From: Bacillus sp. (in: firmicutes)
Lineage (GTDB): Bacteria > Bacillota > Clostridia > Lachnospirales > Lachnospiraceae
Direction: 5' to 3'
NCBI GenBank assembly: GCA_023666125.1
Contig: JAMPCN010000028.1
Coordinates: 1-33,465, forward strand
DNA length: 33,465 nt
This document shows, one piece after another, positions 16,891 to 24,152 of the stretch; the first letter of the stretch is position 1, and every line of letters begins with the position of its first letter. Both the position numbers and the translations under genes were made by a program. The notes under the pieces are model-generated. The model was not told the DNA's origin, made no database searches, and saw only the letters and a program-made list of their open reading frames with translations.

Positions 16891-18861
16891 ATGAGCGAAA
16901 ATAAGAACAATAAGACAACGGGCGGATTTACTTCCAAATTGGAAAAGCAGGCGGTTTCGCTCTTACTGGCAAAAGACGAGCTGGAAAAGAAAAACACCGA
17001 TTTGGAAAACGCCATGGCGGAAGCAAAAAAAGCAGGACGTGCGCGAGACCTTTTTCTTTCCAATATGTCGCATGAAATCAGGACGCCGATTAATACGATT
17101 TTAGGCTTGAATGAGCTGATTTTAAGAGAAAGCCAGGATGATACCATTACGGGATATGCGCTGGACATTAAACAGGCGGGAAACGTACTGTTATCCTTAG
17201 TCAGCGATATTTTGGATTTTTCTAAACTGCAGTCCGGCAAGATGGAACTTGCGGAGGGAACATACGATATCAGTTCCCTGTTAAACGATATTATTAACAG
17301 TATTTCCATTCCGCTTAGAAAAAAGAAGCTGCGTCTTTCCTTGGATATCGCACCGGATGTGCCGTATAAATTATCGGGCGACGAAGTCCATTTACGACAG
17401 ATTATCGGCAACCTGTTATCGAACGCCGTCAAGTATACCAAGACGGGCATGGTGACGCTGCACCTATCCTGGAAGCCGTTGGAAGAGGATAAAATTCTGA
17501 TGGAGGTTGCGGTGGAGGATACCGGCGTCGGCGTCAAGGAAAAAGATATTGCCAAGATTTTTGAAACCTTTAACAGACTGGATATGGAAGCGAGCCGCAG
17601 CGAAGAGGGAACCGGACTGGGGCTTGCCGTAACCAACAGGCTGGTAGAAATGATGGGCGGAAAACTTACGGTGAAGAGCAAATACGGAAAAGGCTCCGTG
17701 TTCTCTTTTGCCATTCCGCAGAAAGTGGTAAGTAAGGAACCGCTTGGAGATTTTCAGGAACAGTATGACAGAAGCGTTAAAAATTCCGTCAGTTACAGAG
17801 AAAAATTTATTGCGCCGCTTGGAAAGATTCTGGTGGTGGATGATAACGCCATGAACCTTGCCGTAGCGCAGGATCTTTTGCGCAAGACAAAGTTACAGAT
17901 TGATGTAGCCTCAAGCGGTGAGGAATGTCTGGAAATGGTGAAACGTAAGGAATACCATCTTATCTGCATGGATCATATGATGCCGGTTATGGACGGCGTG
18001 CAGACGCTGCATGCCATACGGGAACTGGAGGGGAATCCCTCAAAAGATATTCCGATTATCGCCCTGACGGCCAATGCGGTTGTGGGAGCCAAGGAGTTTT
18101 ATTTAAACGAGGGATTTGAAGATTATTTATCCAAACCGATTGAGCCGGAAAAGCTGGAGGATATGTTAATCAAATATCTGCCCAAAGAACTTGTCTATCT
18201 GACGGAAGATACGGGAGAATCCCTCGGCGGGGAGCAGACGGAATTGAATGAAGAAAGCCTGATTGATATGGGTATCAATGCCGCCCACGGCTTGAAGTAC
18301 ATGGGAGGCAGCCATGCCCTGTATCTGAAAGTGCTGCGCGATTTCAGGGAGATGCTTTTGGAAAAAGAAGAGCAGTTAAAGGCGATGTTAAATAAGGAGG
18401 ATGTATCGGGTTATGCGATTATCGTCCATGCGCTGAAAGGAAACGCACGCAACGTAGGCGCGGACGAACTGGCGGAAGAAGCGTTTGAACTGGAAAAAAA
18501 GAGTAAGGCGGGCAGACTGGAGGAAGTCGAAGTGCAGTCGCCGATTATCTTCAATATGATGCGGACGCTCGGAGAAAATCTGGACAGGTATCTCGTTTCG
18601 GAACTGCCGAAAGAGCAGGAGGAACAGCAAAAGACAGCAAAAGAAAAGCTTTTCCTTTCCGAAGAAGAATGGAAACAGAAACTGCGGGTGCTGAATCAGC
18701 ATCTGGATGATTTCGACAGTGACGGCATCACCGAGGGCATAAAAGAATTATATCAATATGAACTGTCGCCGGAAAGGCAGAAACTGCTTAGAATGTGCGA
18801 GAAAGCGATTAACGACTTTGCCTATGACATTGCCATGGATATTGTGGCGTCTGCGCTATAG
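16891..18861 (+). CDS. Soluble hybrid histidine kinase with receiver and HPt domains
   Basis: 656-aa phosphorelay kinase. Residues 1-55 form a likely coiled coil (ELEKKNTDLENAMAEAKKA). HisKA follows with His61 (NMSHEIRTPINTI). The ATPase domain has NLLSNAVKYTK, DTGVGV and GTGLGLAVTNRLVEMMGG. The receiver has Asp361 (ICMDHMMPVMDG) and SKPIEPEKL, and the HPt has His513 (IVHALKGNARNVGA). About 85 C-terminal residues are uncharacterised. No membrane segment or sensor domain is visible before HisKA, so input must come through the coiled coil, a partner protein or the C-terminal region. It starts 7 bases after folA. No response regulator with an output domain is adjacent. Confidence 0.88.
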   Translation: MSENKNNKTTGGFTSKLEKQAVSLLLAKDELEKKNTDLENAMAEAKKAGRARDLFLSNMSHEIRTPINTILGLNELILRESQDDTITGYALDIKQAGNVLLSLVSDILDFSKLQSGKMELAEGTYDISSLLNDIINSISIPLRKKKLRLSLDIAPDVPYKLSGDEVHLRQIIGNLLSNAVKYTKTGMVTLHLSWKPLEEDKILMEVAVEDTGVGVKEKDIAKIFETFNRLDMEASRSEEGTGLGLAVTNRLVEMMGGKLTVKSKYGKGSVFSFAIPQKVVSKEPLGDFQEQYDRSVKNSVSYREKFIAPLGKILVVDDNAMNLAVAQDLLRKTKLQIDVASSGEECLEMVKRKEYHLICMDHMMPVMDGVQTLHAIRELEGNPSKDIPIIALTANAVVGAKEFYLNEGFEDYLSKPIEPEKLEDMLIKYLPKELVYLTEDTGESLGGEQTELNEESLIDMGINAAHGLKYMGGSHALYLKVLRDFREMLLEKEEQLKAMLNKEDVSGYAIIVHALKGNARNVGADELAEEAFELEKKSKAGRLEEVEVQSPIIFNMMRTLGENLDRYLVSELPKEQEEQQKTAKEKLFLSEEEWKQKLRVLNQHLDDFDSDGITEGIKELYQYELSPERQKLLRMCEKAINDFAYDIAMDIVASAL

Positions 18862-18863
18862 TC

Positions 18864-18892
18864 TTGACTTTTACGGATAAAAGAATAATAAT
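18864..18892 (+). promoter_or_regulatory. Predicted sigma-A promoter for ilvE
   Basis: TTGACT (18864-18869) and AATAAT (18887-18892) with a 17-base spacer, just after the hybrid kinase stop. It gives a leader of about 30 bases that includes the AAGGAGAG site before ilvE. No T-box or attenuator fits in so short a leader. Confidence 0.6.
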
Positions 18893-18927
18893 AAGGAGAC
18901 AGGTTGAGGAAGGAGAGATAAGAAACA

Positions 18928-19953
18928 ATGGAAAAGAAAAACATAGATTGGGCAAATCTGGGATTTGGATATCACGAGACGGACAAGCGTTACGTATCCA
19001 ATTATAAAAACGGTGCGTGGGATGAGGGCGCGCTTACATCTGATGCGGCGATTACGATAAGCGAGTGCGCGGGCGTATTGCAGTATGCGCAGACCTGCTT
19101 CGAGGGCTTAAAGGCTTATACGACACAGGACGGGCGCATCGTTACATTCCGTCCGGATTTAAACGGACAGCGTATGGAGGATTCCTGCAAAAGACTGGAG
19201 ATACCGGTGTTTCCCAAGGAGCGTTTTGTGGAAGCGGTAACGCAGACGGTAGCGGCAAACGAGGCTTATGTGCCGCCGTACGGTTCCGGAGCGACATTAT
19301 ATATCCGTCCGTTCATTTTCGGCTCTTCATCCGTTATCGGCGTAAAACCGGCGGAGGAATATCAGTTCAGAGTTTTCACAACGCCTGTCGGTCCCTACTT
19401 TAAAGGCGGCATCAAACCGTTGACCATTAAAGTCAGTGATTTTGACAGGGCTGCGCCGCACGGCACGGGCCATATCAAGGCGGGACTTAACTATGCGATG
19501 AGCCTGCACGCTATTGTGACGGCGCATGAAGAGGGCTTTGACGAGAATATGTATCTGGATGCGGCTACCAGAACTTATGTGGAGGAAACAGGCGGCGCCA
19601 ACTTCTTATTTGTAACAAAAGACAATAAAGTGGTAACGCCGAAATCAGACAGTATTCTGCCGTCCATCACACGCCGTTCTTTGATGGTGGTTGCCAAAGA
19701 CTATCTGGGTCTGGAAGTAGAAGAAAGACCGGTTGCTTTTGAAGAGATAAAAGATTTTGCGGAGTGCGGCCTGTGCGGTACGGCAGCAGTTATCTCCCCG
19801 GTCGGCAAAGTAGTGGATCACGGCAAAGAGATTGTATTTCCAAGCGGCATGGATGAGATGGGGCCGATTACGAAGAAATTATACGAAACATTGACAGGCA
19901 TCCAGATGGGCCGCATTGACGCGCCCGAAGGATGGATTCATGTGATTAAATAG
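18928..19953 (+). CDS. ilvE: Branched-chain amino acid aminotransferase IlvE
   Basis: PLP-dependent aminotransferase for the last step of leucine, isoleucine and valine synthesis (341 aa). The PLP lysine is Lys184 in GHIKAGLNYAMSL. Other fold-type IV landmarks are AQTCFEGLKAY, FRPDLNGQRMEDSCKRL, YIRPFIFGSS, YVEETGGANFLFV and CGTAAVISPVG. The length fits the BCAT-II-like subgroup (about 340-360 aa). It has its own promoter upstream and a strong terminator 25 bases after the stop, so it is probably a single-gene unit. Confidence 0.94.
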   Translation: MEKKNIDWANLGFGYHETDKRYVSNYKNGAWDEGALTSDAAITISECAGVLQYAQTCFEGLKAYTTQDGRIVTFRPDLNGQRMEDSCKRLEIPVFPKERFVEAVTQTVAANEAYVPPYGSGATLYIRPFIFGSSSVIGVKPAEEYQFRVFTTPVGPYFKGGIKPLTIKVSDFDRAAPHGTGHIKAGLNYAMSLHAIVTAHEEGFDENMYLDAATRTYVEETGGANFLFVTKDNKVVTPKSDSILPSITRRSLMVVAKDYLGLEVEERPVAFEEIKDFAECGLCGTAAVISPVGKVVDHGKEIVFPSGMDEMGPITKKLYETLTGIQMGRIDAPEGWIHVIK

Positions 19954-19978
19954 GTAAATGGAGTAGTAGGGCATGGTG

Positions 19979-20009
19979 GTGGCTATGTGGAGACGCATAG
20001 CCACTTTTT
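19979..20009 (+). terminator. Intrinsic terminator after ilvE
   Basis: Perfect 9-bp stem GTGGCTATG (19979-19987) / CATAGCCAC (19996-20004), 8-base loop, then TTTTT. It explains why an in-frame GTG at 19987 should not be taken as the start of the next gene. Confidence 0.9.
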
Positions 20010-20052
20010 ACGAGGAGCTTATGCGGCCGGGCAGCAATGGGAAGGTGTGAAA

Positions 20053-20808
20053 ATGTCTGATGAAATAAGAAAAGAATATCCGTTTTTATATGAAACGCAT
20101 CTCCATACATCCGAAGCGAGCGCCTGTGGCGCCAGTACGGGCCGGGAGATGGCTAGAGCCTGTAAGGAATATGGCTATACAGGCATTTTTGTGACGGACC
20201 ACAATTGGGGCGGAAATACGGCGATAGACAGAAAAAAGCCCTGGAACGAATGGGTGAATGAATTCTGCAAAGGATATGAAAATGCGAAAGCGCAGGGCGA
20301 TAAAATCGGACTGGACGTTTTCTTTGGATATGAGGCGGGATTCCACGGAACGGAGTTTTTGCTTTATGGAATCGATAAAGAATGGATGCTTGCCAATCCG
20401 GGCATCCGCCAGGCGGATATCGAGGAACAATACCGGCTTGTACATCAAAATAACGGCATGGTAATCCATGCGCATCCCTATCGGGAGGAGGGATATATTC
20501 CTGAAGTCCGCCTCTTTCCCGAATGGGTGGACGGCGTGGAGGGCATCAATGCCATGCACTCCCATTCACAAAGCAGGGCGCACCATAATCCTGAGTTTGA
20601 TAAAAGGGCGATTGCTTATGCAGCAAAACACCATCTGCCCATGACGGCAGGTTCGGATATCCATATTACCAAAATTCTGGGAGCGGGCGTTGCTTTTAAA
20701 AGAAAACTTTCCTCTTCGGCGGATTATATTAAGGCGGTTTTGTCGGGAGAGGATTATGTGCTGACAAACGGGGAATGCTGGTATAGTAAAGAAGGAAAGA
20801 TATTATGA
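20053..20808 (+). CDS. PHP-domain metal-dependent phosphoesterase
   Basis: 252-aa member of the PHP superfamily (histidinol-phosphatase / polymerase-associated fold). Metal-ligand motifs in order are ETHLHTSEAS, VTDHNW, the GYEAGFHG glutamate, VIHAHPYR, MHSHSQSRAHHN and AGSDIHI. Substrate unknown; small soluble phosphodi/monoesterases of this type vary widely. The ATG at 20053 has GAAGG 7 bases before it, and a longer reading from 19987 would begin inside the ilvE terminator. The stop overlaps the start of the PrsA-like gene (ATGA), so the two are likely co-translated. Confidence 0.85.
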   Translation: MSDEIRKEYPFLYETHLHTSEASACGASTGREMARACKEYGYTGIFVTDHNWGGNTAIDRKKPWNEWVNEFCKGYENAKAQGDKIGLDVFFGYEAGFHGTEFLLYGIDKEWMLANPGIRQADIEEQYRLVHQNNGMVIHAHPYREEGYIPEVRLFPEWVDGVEGINAMHSHSQSRAHHNPEFDKRAIAYAAKHHLPMTAGSDIHITKILGAGVAFKRKLSSSADYIKAVLSGEDYVLTNGECWYSKEGKIL

Positions 20809-21866
20809 GAAACAGAAAAAAGACTGCGCTGTGTTTACTGATGATAGGGATATTGGCGTTTTCGCTGACAGGATGTGCGGGCGAGGATGTGGATAATGTC
20901 AAAGTCGTGCTGACAACCGGCTTTGATAAAGACGAGATATTCCGAATCGAAACCATTTCCTGCACGATGCCGGAAATGATGGTCTATTTGACGAACATTC
21001 AGAATCAATATGAAAGCGCATACGGCACGGAAATCTGGAATATCAATCTGGGCGATGTGACATTGGAGCAGAATGTCAAGGACATGGCGTTAGCGCAGAT
21101 TGCGCAGGTAAAGACCATGAATCTGATGGCAAAGCGGTATGAACTTACACTGACTAAAGAAGAAGAGACGCAAATAGAACATGCCGCGCAGGCTTATTAT
21201 ACATCCTTAAACGATATGGAAAAGCAGGCGATGGGCGTGGACGAAGATATCATTGAAAACCTGTATGAGGAATATGCGCTTGCCCATAAAGTATATCAGT
21301 ATATTATCAAAGACATCAATCCGGAAATCAGCGATGATGAGGCAAGAACCATCACTGTCCAGCATATTCTCATTAAGACATATGCGTTAGACGGAACCGG
21401 TAAAAAGATTGAGTATACCGAGAAAGCCAAAGAGGACAGTTACCGTATCGCCAAAGAGGTCTGGGAAAAGGCCGTGGCGGGGGATGATTTTGACGAACTC
21501 ATCAGGCATTATAATGAGGATGATAAAAGCACGTATTCTTTCGGCAAGGGAGAAATGGACCCTGCTTACGAGCGGGCTGCGTTTAATCTGGGAACGGGAG
21601 AAATCAGCGACGTGGTGGAAACCGGATACGGATATCATATCATTAAATGTATCAGTACCTTTGATAAAGAAGAAACGGACAGCAATAAAATAAAGATTGT
21701 CGAAAAGAGAAAAGATGAAGTGTTCGGACAGGAATATGATGCTTTTGTCGATACCTTAACCAGAAAGCTGAATGAGGAAGTGTGGGAGAATGTCCGTTTT
21801 ATTCATGATGAAAACGTTGTGACAATGGATTTTTTTGATATTTATGATACGTATTTCGAGGAATAA
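20805..21866 (+). CDS. PrsA-like lipoprotein, parvulin-type peptidyl-prolyl isomerase
   Basis: 353-aa extracytoplasmic folding factor. Residues 1-24 are a lipoprotein signal with the lipobox LTGC (Cys24). The middle is a SurA/PrsA-type helical chaperone region. The parvulin domain begins at VQHILIKT and contains FDELIRHYNEDD, STYSFGKGEMDPAYERAAF, LGTGEISDVVETGYGYHIIK. These proteins help secreted proteins fold at the outer face of the membrane. The start overlaps the PHP gene stop. Note that the next gene, htpG, is also a chaperone but has its own promoter. Confidence 0.88.
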   Translation: MRNRKKTALCLLMIGILAFSLTGCAGEDVDNVKVVLTTGFDKDEIFRIETISCTMPEMMVYLTNIQNQYESAYGTEIWNINLGDVTLEQNVKDMALAQIAQVKTMNLMAKRYELTLTKEEETQIEHAAQAYYTSLNDMEKQAMGVDEDIIENLYEEYALAHKVYQYIIKDINPEISDDEARTITVQHILIKTYALDGTGKKIEYTEKAKEDSYRIAKEVWEKAVAGDDFDELIRHYNEDDKSTYSFGKGEMDPAYERAAFNLGTGEISDVVETGYGYHIIKCISTFDKEETDSNKIKIVEKRKDEVFGQEYDAFVDTLTRKLNEEVWENVRFIHDENVVTMDFFDIYDTYFEE

Positions 21867-21886
21867 GCCTTATAAAATAAAAATTG

Positions 21887-21913
21887 TTAGCACTCGCTTT
21901 AAATGAGTGCTAA
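21887..21913 (+). promoter_or_regulatory. CIRCE operator (HrcA site)
   Basis: TTAGCACTC (21887-21895), 9-base spacer, GAGTGCTAA (21905-21913): an exact match to the consensus CIRCE inverted repeat bound by the heat-shock repressor HrcA. It lies 8 bases upstream of the -35 box of htpG. TTTTTCC follows directly, so the same hairpin may also terminate transcripts of the upstream lipoprotein gene. Confidence 0.93.
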
Positions 21914-21920
21914 TTTTTCC

Positions 21921-21949
21921 TTGACTTTTCTTTTCATACGCATTAAACT
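21921..21949 (+). promoter_or_regulatory. Predicted sigma-A promoter for htpG
   Basis: TTGACT (21921-21926), 17-base spacer, TAAACT (21944-21949). Transcription would start near 21956, leaving a leader of about 40 bases with AGAAAGGGATGTG before the ATG. The CIRCE element sits upstream of it rather than over the start site. Confidence 0.72.
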
Positions 21950-21994
21950 GTTCTGTAGAAAAATGCTATTAAACGAAGAAAGGGATGTGATGAC

Positions 21995-24115
21995 ATGGCA
22001 GTAAAGCATGGTAATTTATCTATTAACAGCGACAATATTTTTCCGATTATAAAAAAATGGTTATATTCGGATCATGACATTTTCTTCCGTGAATTGATTT
22101 CCAATGGCTGCGACGCTATTACGAAATTGAAGAAACTGGATATGATGGGAGAATATTCCATGCCTGAGGATTATCAGAGCAAAATTCAGGTAATTGTGAA
22201 TCCGGAAGAAAAAACACTGAAATTCATTGATAACGGACTGGGTATGACGGCTGATGAAGTAGAAGAATACATTAATCAGATTGCCTTTTCGGGAGCGGCA
22301 GATTTTATTGAAAAATATAAGGACAAGACGAATGACGACCAGATTATCGGACATTTCGGCCTGGGCTTTTATTCCGCTTTTATGGTAGCGGACGAAGTGC
22401 ATATTGACAGCCTTTCCTATAAAGAAGGCGCGCAAGCGGTTCACTGGGAATGCGACGGCGGCACGGAGTTTGATATGGACGAGGGTACAAGAAGCGAAGT
22501 GGGAACGGAGATTACCCTTTTTATCAATGAGGACTGCTTAGAGTTCTGCAACGAATACAAGGCCAGAGAAGTTATTAAGAAATACTGTTCTTTCATGCCG
22601 ATAGAAATTTATTTATCCAAGGCAAATACGACGGAGACACAGATTATTACGGAGGCCGAGAAGCTGGATTCCGATACCGTAATAGAAGAAATCAAGAAAG
22701 AAAAAGAAGAGGACGAGCAGAAGTTAAAGATTACGAAACGTCCGGAACTGTTAAACGAAACGCAGCCGTTATGGGCAAAACACCCAAATGAATGCACGAA
22801 AGAAGAATATCTGGAATTTTACCGTAAAGTATTCCAGGATTATAAAGAACCTTTATTCTGGATTCATTTGAATATGGACTATCCGTTTAATTTAAAGGGT
22901 ATTTTATATTTCCCGAAAATCAATATGGAATATGAATCGATTGAGGGAACGATTAAGTTATATAACAATCAGGTGTTTATCGCCGATAATATCAAAGAGG
23001 TTATCCCGGAGTTTTTAATGCTTTTAAAAGGCGTTATCGACTGCCCGGATTTGCCGCTTAACGTTTCCAGAAGCGCATTGCAAAACGACGGTTTTGTGAA
23101 AAAAATCAACGAATATATCACCAAGAAAGTGGCGGATAAGTTATCCGGCATGTGCAAAACCGAAAAAGACGAGTATGAGAAATACTGGGATGATATCAGT
23201 CCGTTTATTAAATTCGGCTGCTTAAAGGACGATAAATTCTGTGAAAAGATGACGGATTATATCTTGTTCAAGAATCTGGACGGCGAGTATTTAACGCTGC
23301 CCGAATGTCTGGAAGTCAATAAAATCGACCCGGACGAGGCAGGAGAGAGCGAGACGGAAACTTCCGGCGCAGATGAGAATGGCGAAAAGACGGAAGCTTC
23401 TGTTGTAGATGAAAACGGTGAAAAAGTAGAGGCCGAAGTCGTGGACGAAAATGGCGATACCGTTACAGATGATGATGTAGACAACGAGGAAGAGAAGAAA
23501 GAAAAAGTCATCTACTATGTAACCGATGAAAAACAGCAGAGCCAGTATATCAACATGTTCAAGGCGGCGAAAATGGACGCGGTCATTTTAACGCACAATA
23601 TCGACCAGCCGTTTGTATCACAGCTCGAAGCCAAAAACGAGGGTATCAAGTTCCAGAGAATTGACGCCGATTTGACGGATACCTTTAAGGCAAAGACCTC
23701 GAAAAAAGCTGAGAAGGAAATGGAAGAGCAGGCGGAGGAAGTTTCCAAGCTGATGAAAAAAGTCTTAAAGAAAGATGCGATTACGGTTAAAGTAGAGAAA
23801 CTAAAGAATAAAAAGATTTCCTCCATGATTACCTTATCCGAGGAAAGCAGAAGAATGCAGGATATGATGAAGATGTATTCCATGCCGGGTATGGATATGG
23901 GTATGTTTGGCAATAAAGAGGGAGAAACGCTGATTTTAAACGCCAACCATCCGCTTGTACAGTATGTATTAGAGCATAAGGACGGGGAGAACGTCAAGAT
24001 GATCTGCGAGCAGTTATACGACCTTGCCTTATTGCAGCAGGCGCCGCTGGAACCGGAGGCAATGACAAAGTTTGTAGCAAGAAGCAATGACATTATGATG
24101 CTTTTAACGAAATAG
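21995..24115 (+). CDS. htpG: HSP90-family chaperone HtpG with an acidic insertion
   Basis: 706-aa Hsp90 homologue, longer than E. coli HtpG (624 aa). The N-terminal GHKL ATPase domain has ELISNGCDAITKL, IDNGLGMT and GHFGLGFYSAFMVAD. The middle domain includes NVSRSALQND with the catalytic-loop Arg, YILFKNLDGEYLTLPE and VIYYVTDEKQQSQY; the C-terminal dimer domain follows. Residues about 446-503 are an acidic low-complexity insertion with three DENG repeats, placed inside the middle domain. A CIRCE operator in front predicts control by HrcA. Confidence 0.94.
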   Translation: MAVKHGNLSINSDNIFPIIKKWLYSDHDIFFRELISNGCDAITKLKKLDMMGEYSMPEDYQSKIQVIVNPEEKTLKFIDNGLGMTADEVEEYINQIAFSGAADFIEKYKDKTNDDQIIGHFGLGFYSAFMVADEVHIDSLSYKEGAQAVHWECDGGTEFDMDEGTRSEVGTEITLFINEDCLEFCNEYKAREVIKKYCSFMPIEIYLSKANTTETQIITEAEKLDSDTVIEEIKKEKEEDEQKLKITKRPELLNETQPLWAKHPNECTKEEYLEFYRKVFQDYKEPLFWIHLNMDYPFNLKGILYFPKINMEYESIEGTIKLYNNQVFIADNIKEVIPEFLMLLKGVIDCPDLPLNVSRSALQNDGFVKKINEYITKKVADKLSGMCKTEKDEYEKYWDDISPFIKFGCLKDDKFCEKMTDYILFKNLDGEYLTLPECLEVNKIDPDEAGESETETSGADENGEKTEASVVDENGEKVEAEVVDENGDTVTDDDVDNEEEKKEKVIYYVTDEKQQSQYINMFKAAKMDAVILTHNIDQPFVSQLEAKNEGIKFQRIDADLTDTFKAKTSKKAEKEMEEQAEEVSKLMKKVLKKDAITVKVEKLKNKKISSMITLSEESRRMQDMMKMYSMPGMDMGMFGNKEGETLILNANHPLVQYVLEHKDGENVKMICEQLYDLALLQQAPLEPEAMTKFVARSNDIMMLLTK
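23369..23476 (+). repeat. Three 36-bp in-frame repeats inside htpG
   Basis: Units 23369-23404, 23405-23440 and 23441-23476 encode ADENGEKTEASV, VDENGEKVEAEV and VDENGDTVTDDD. The protein repeat is clear but the codons have drifted, so the duplication is not recent. Confidence 0.75.
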
Positions 24116-24152
24116 AAACATCCATTACAACAAAGAAGGGCATGCCATAACG

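Noticed and set aside
19987-20052. In-frame GTG extension of the PHP-domain gene
   Set aside because: The start would lie in the stem of the ilvE terminator; the ATG at 20053 has a good ribosome-binding site.
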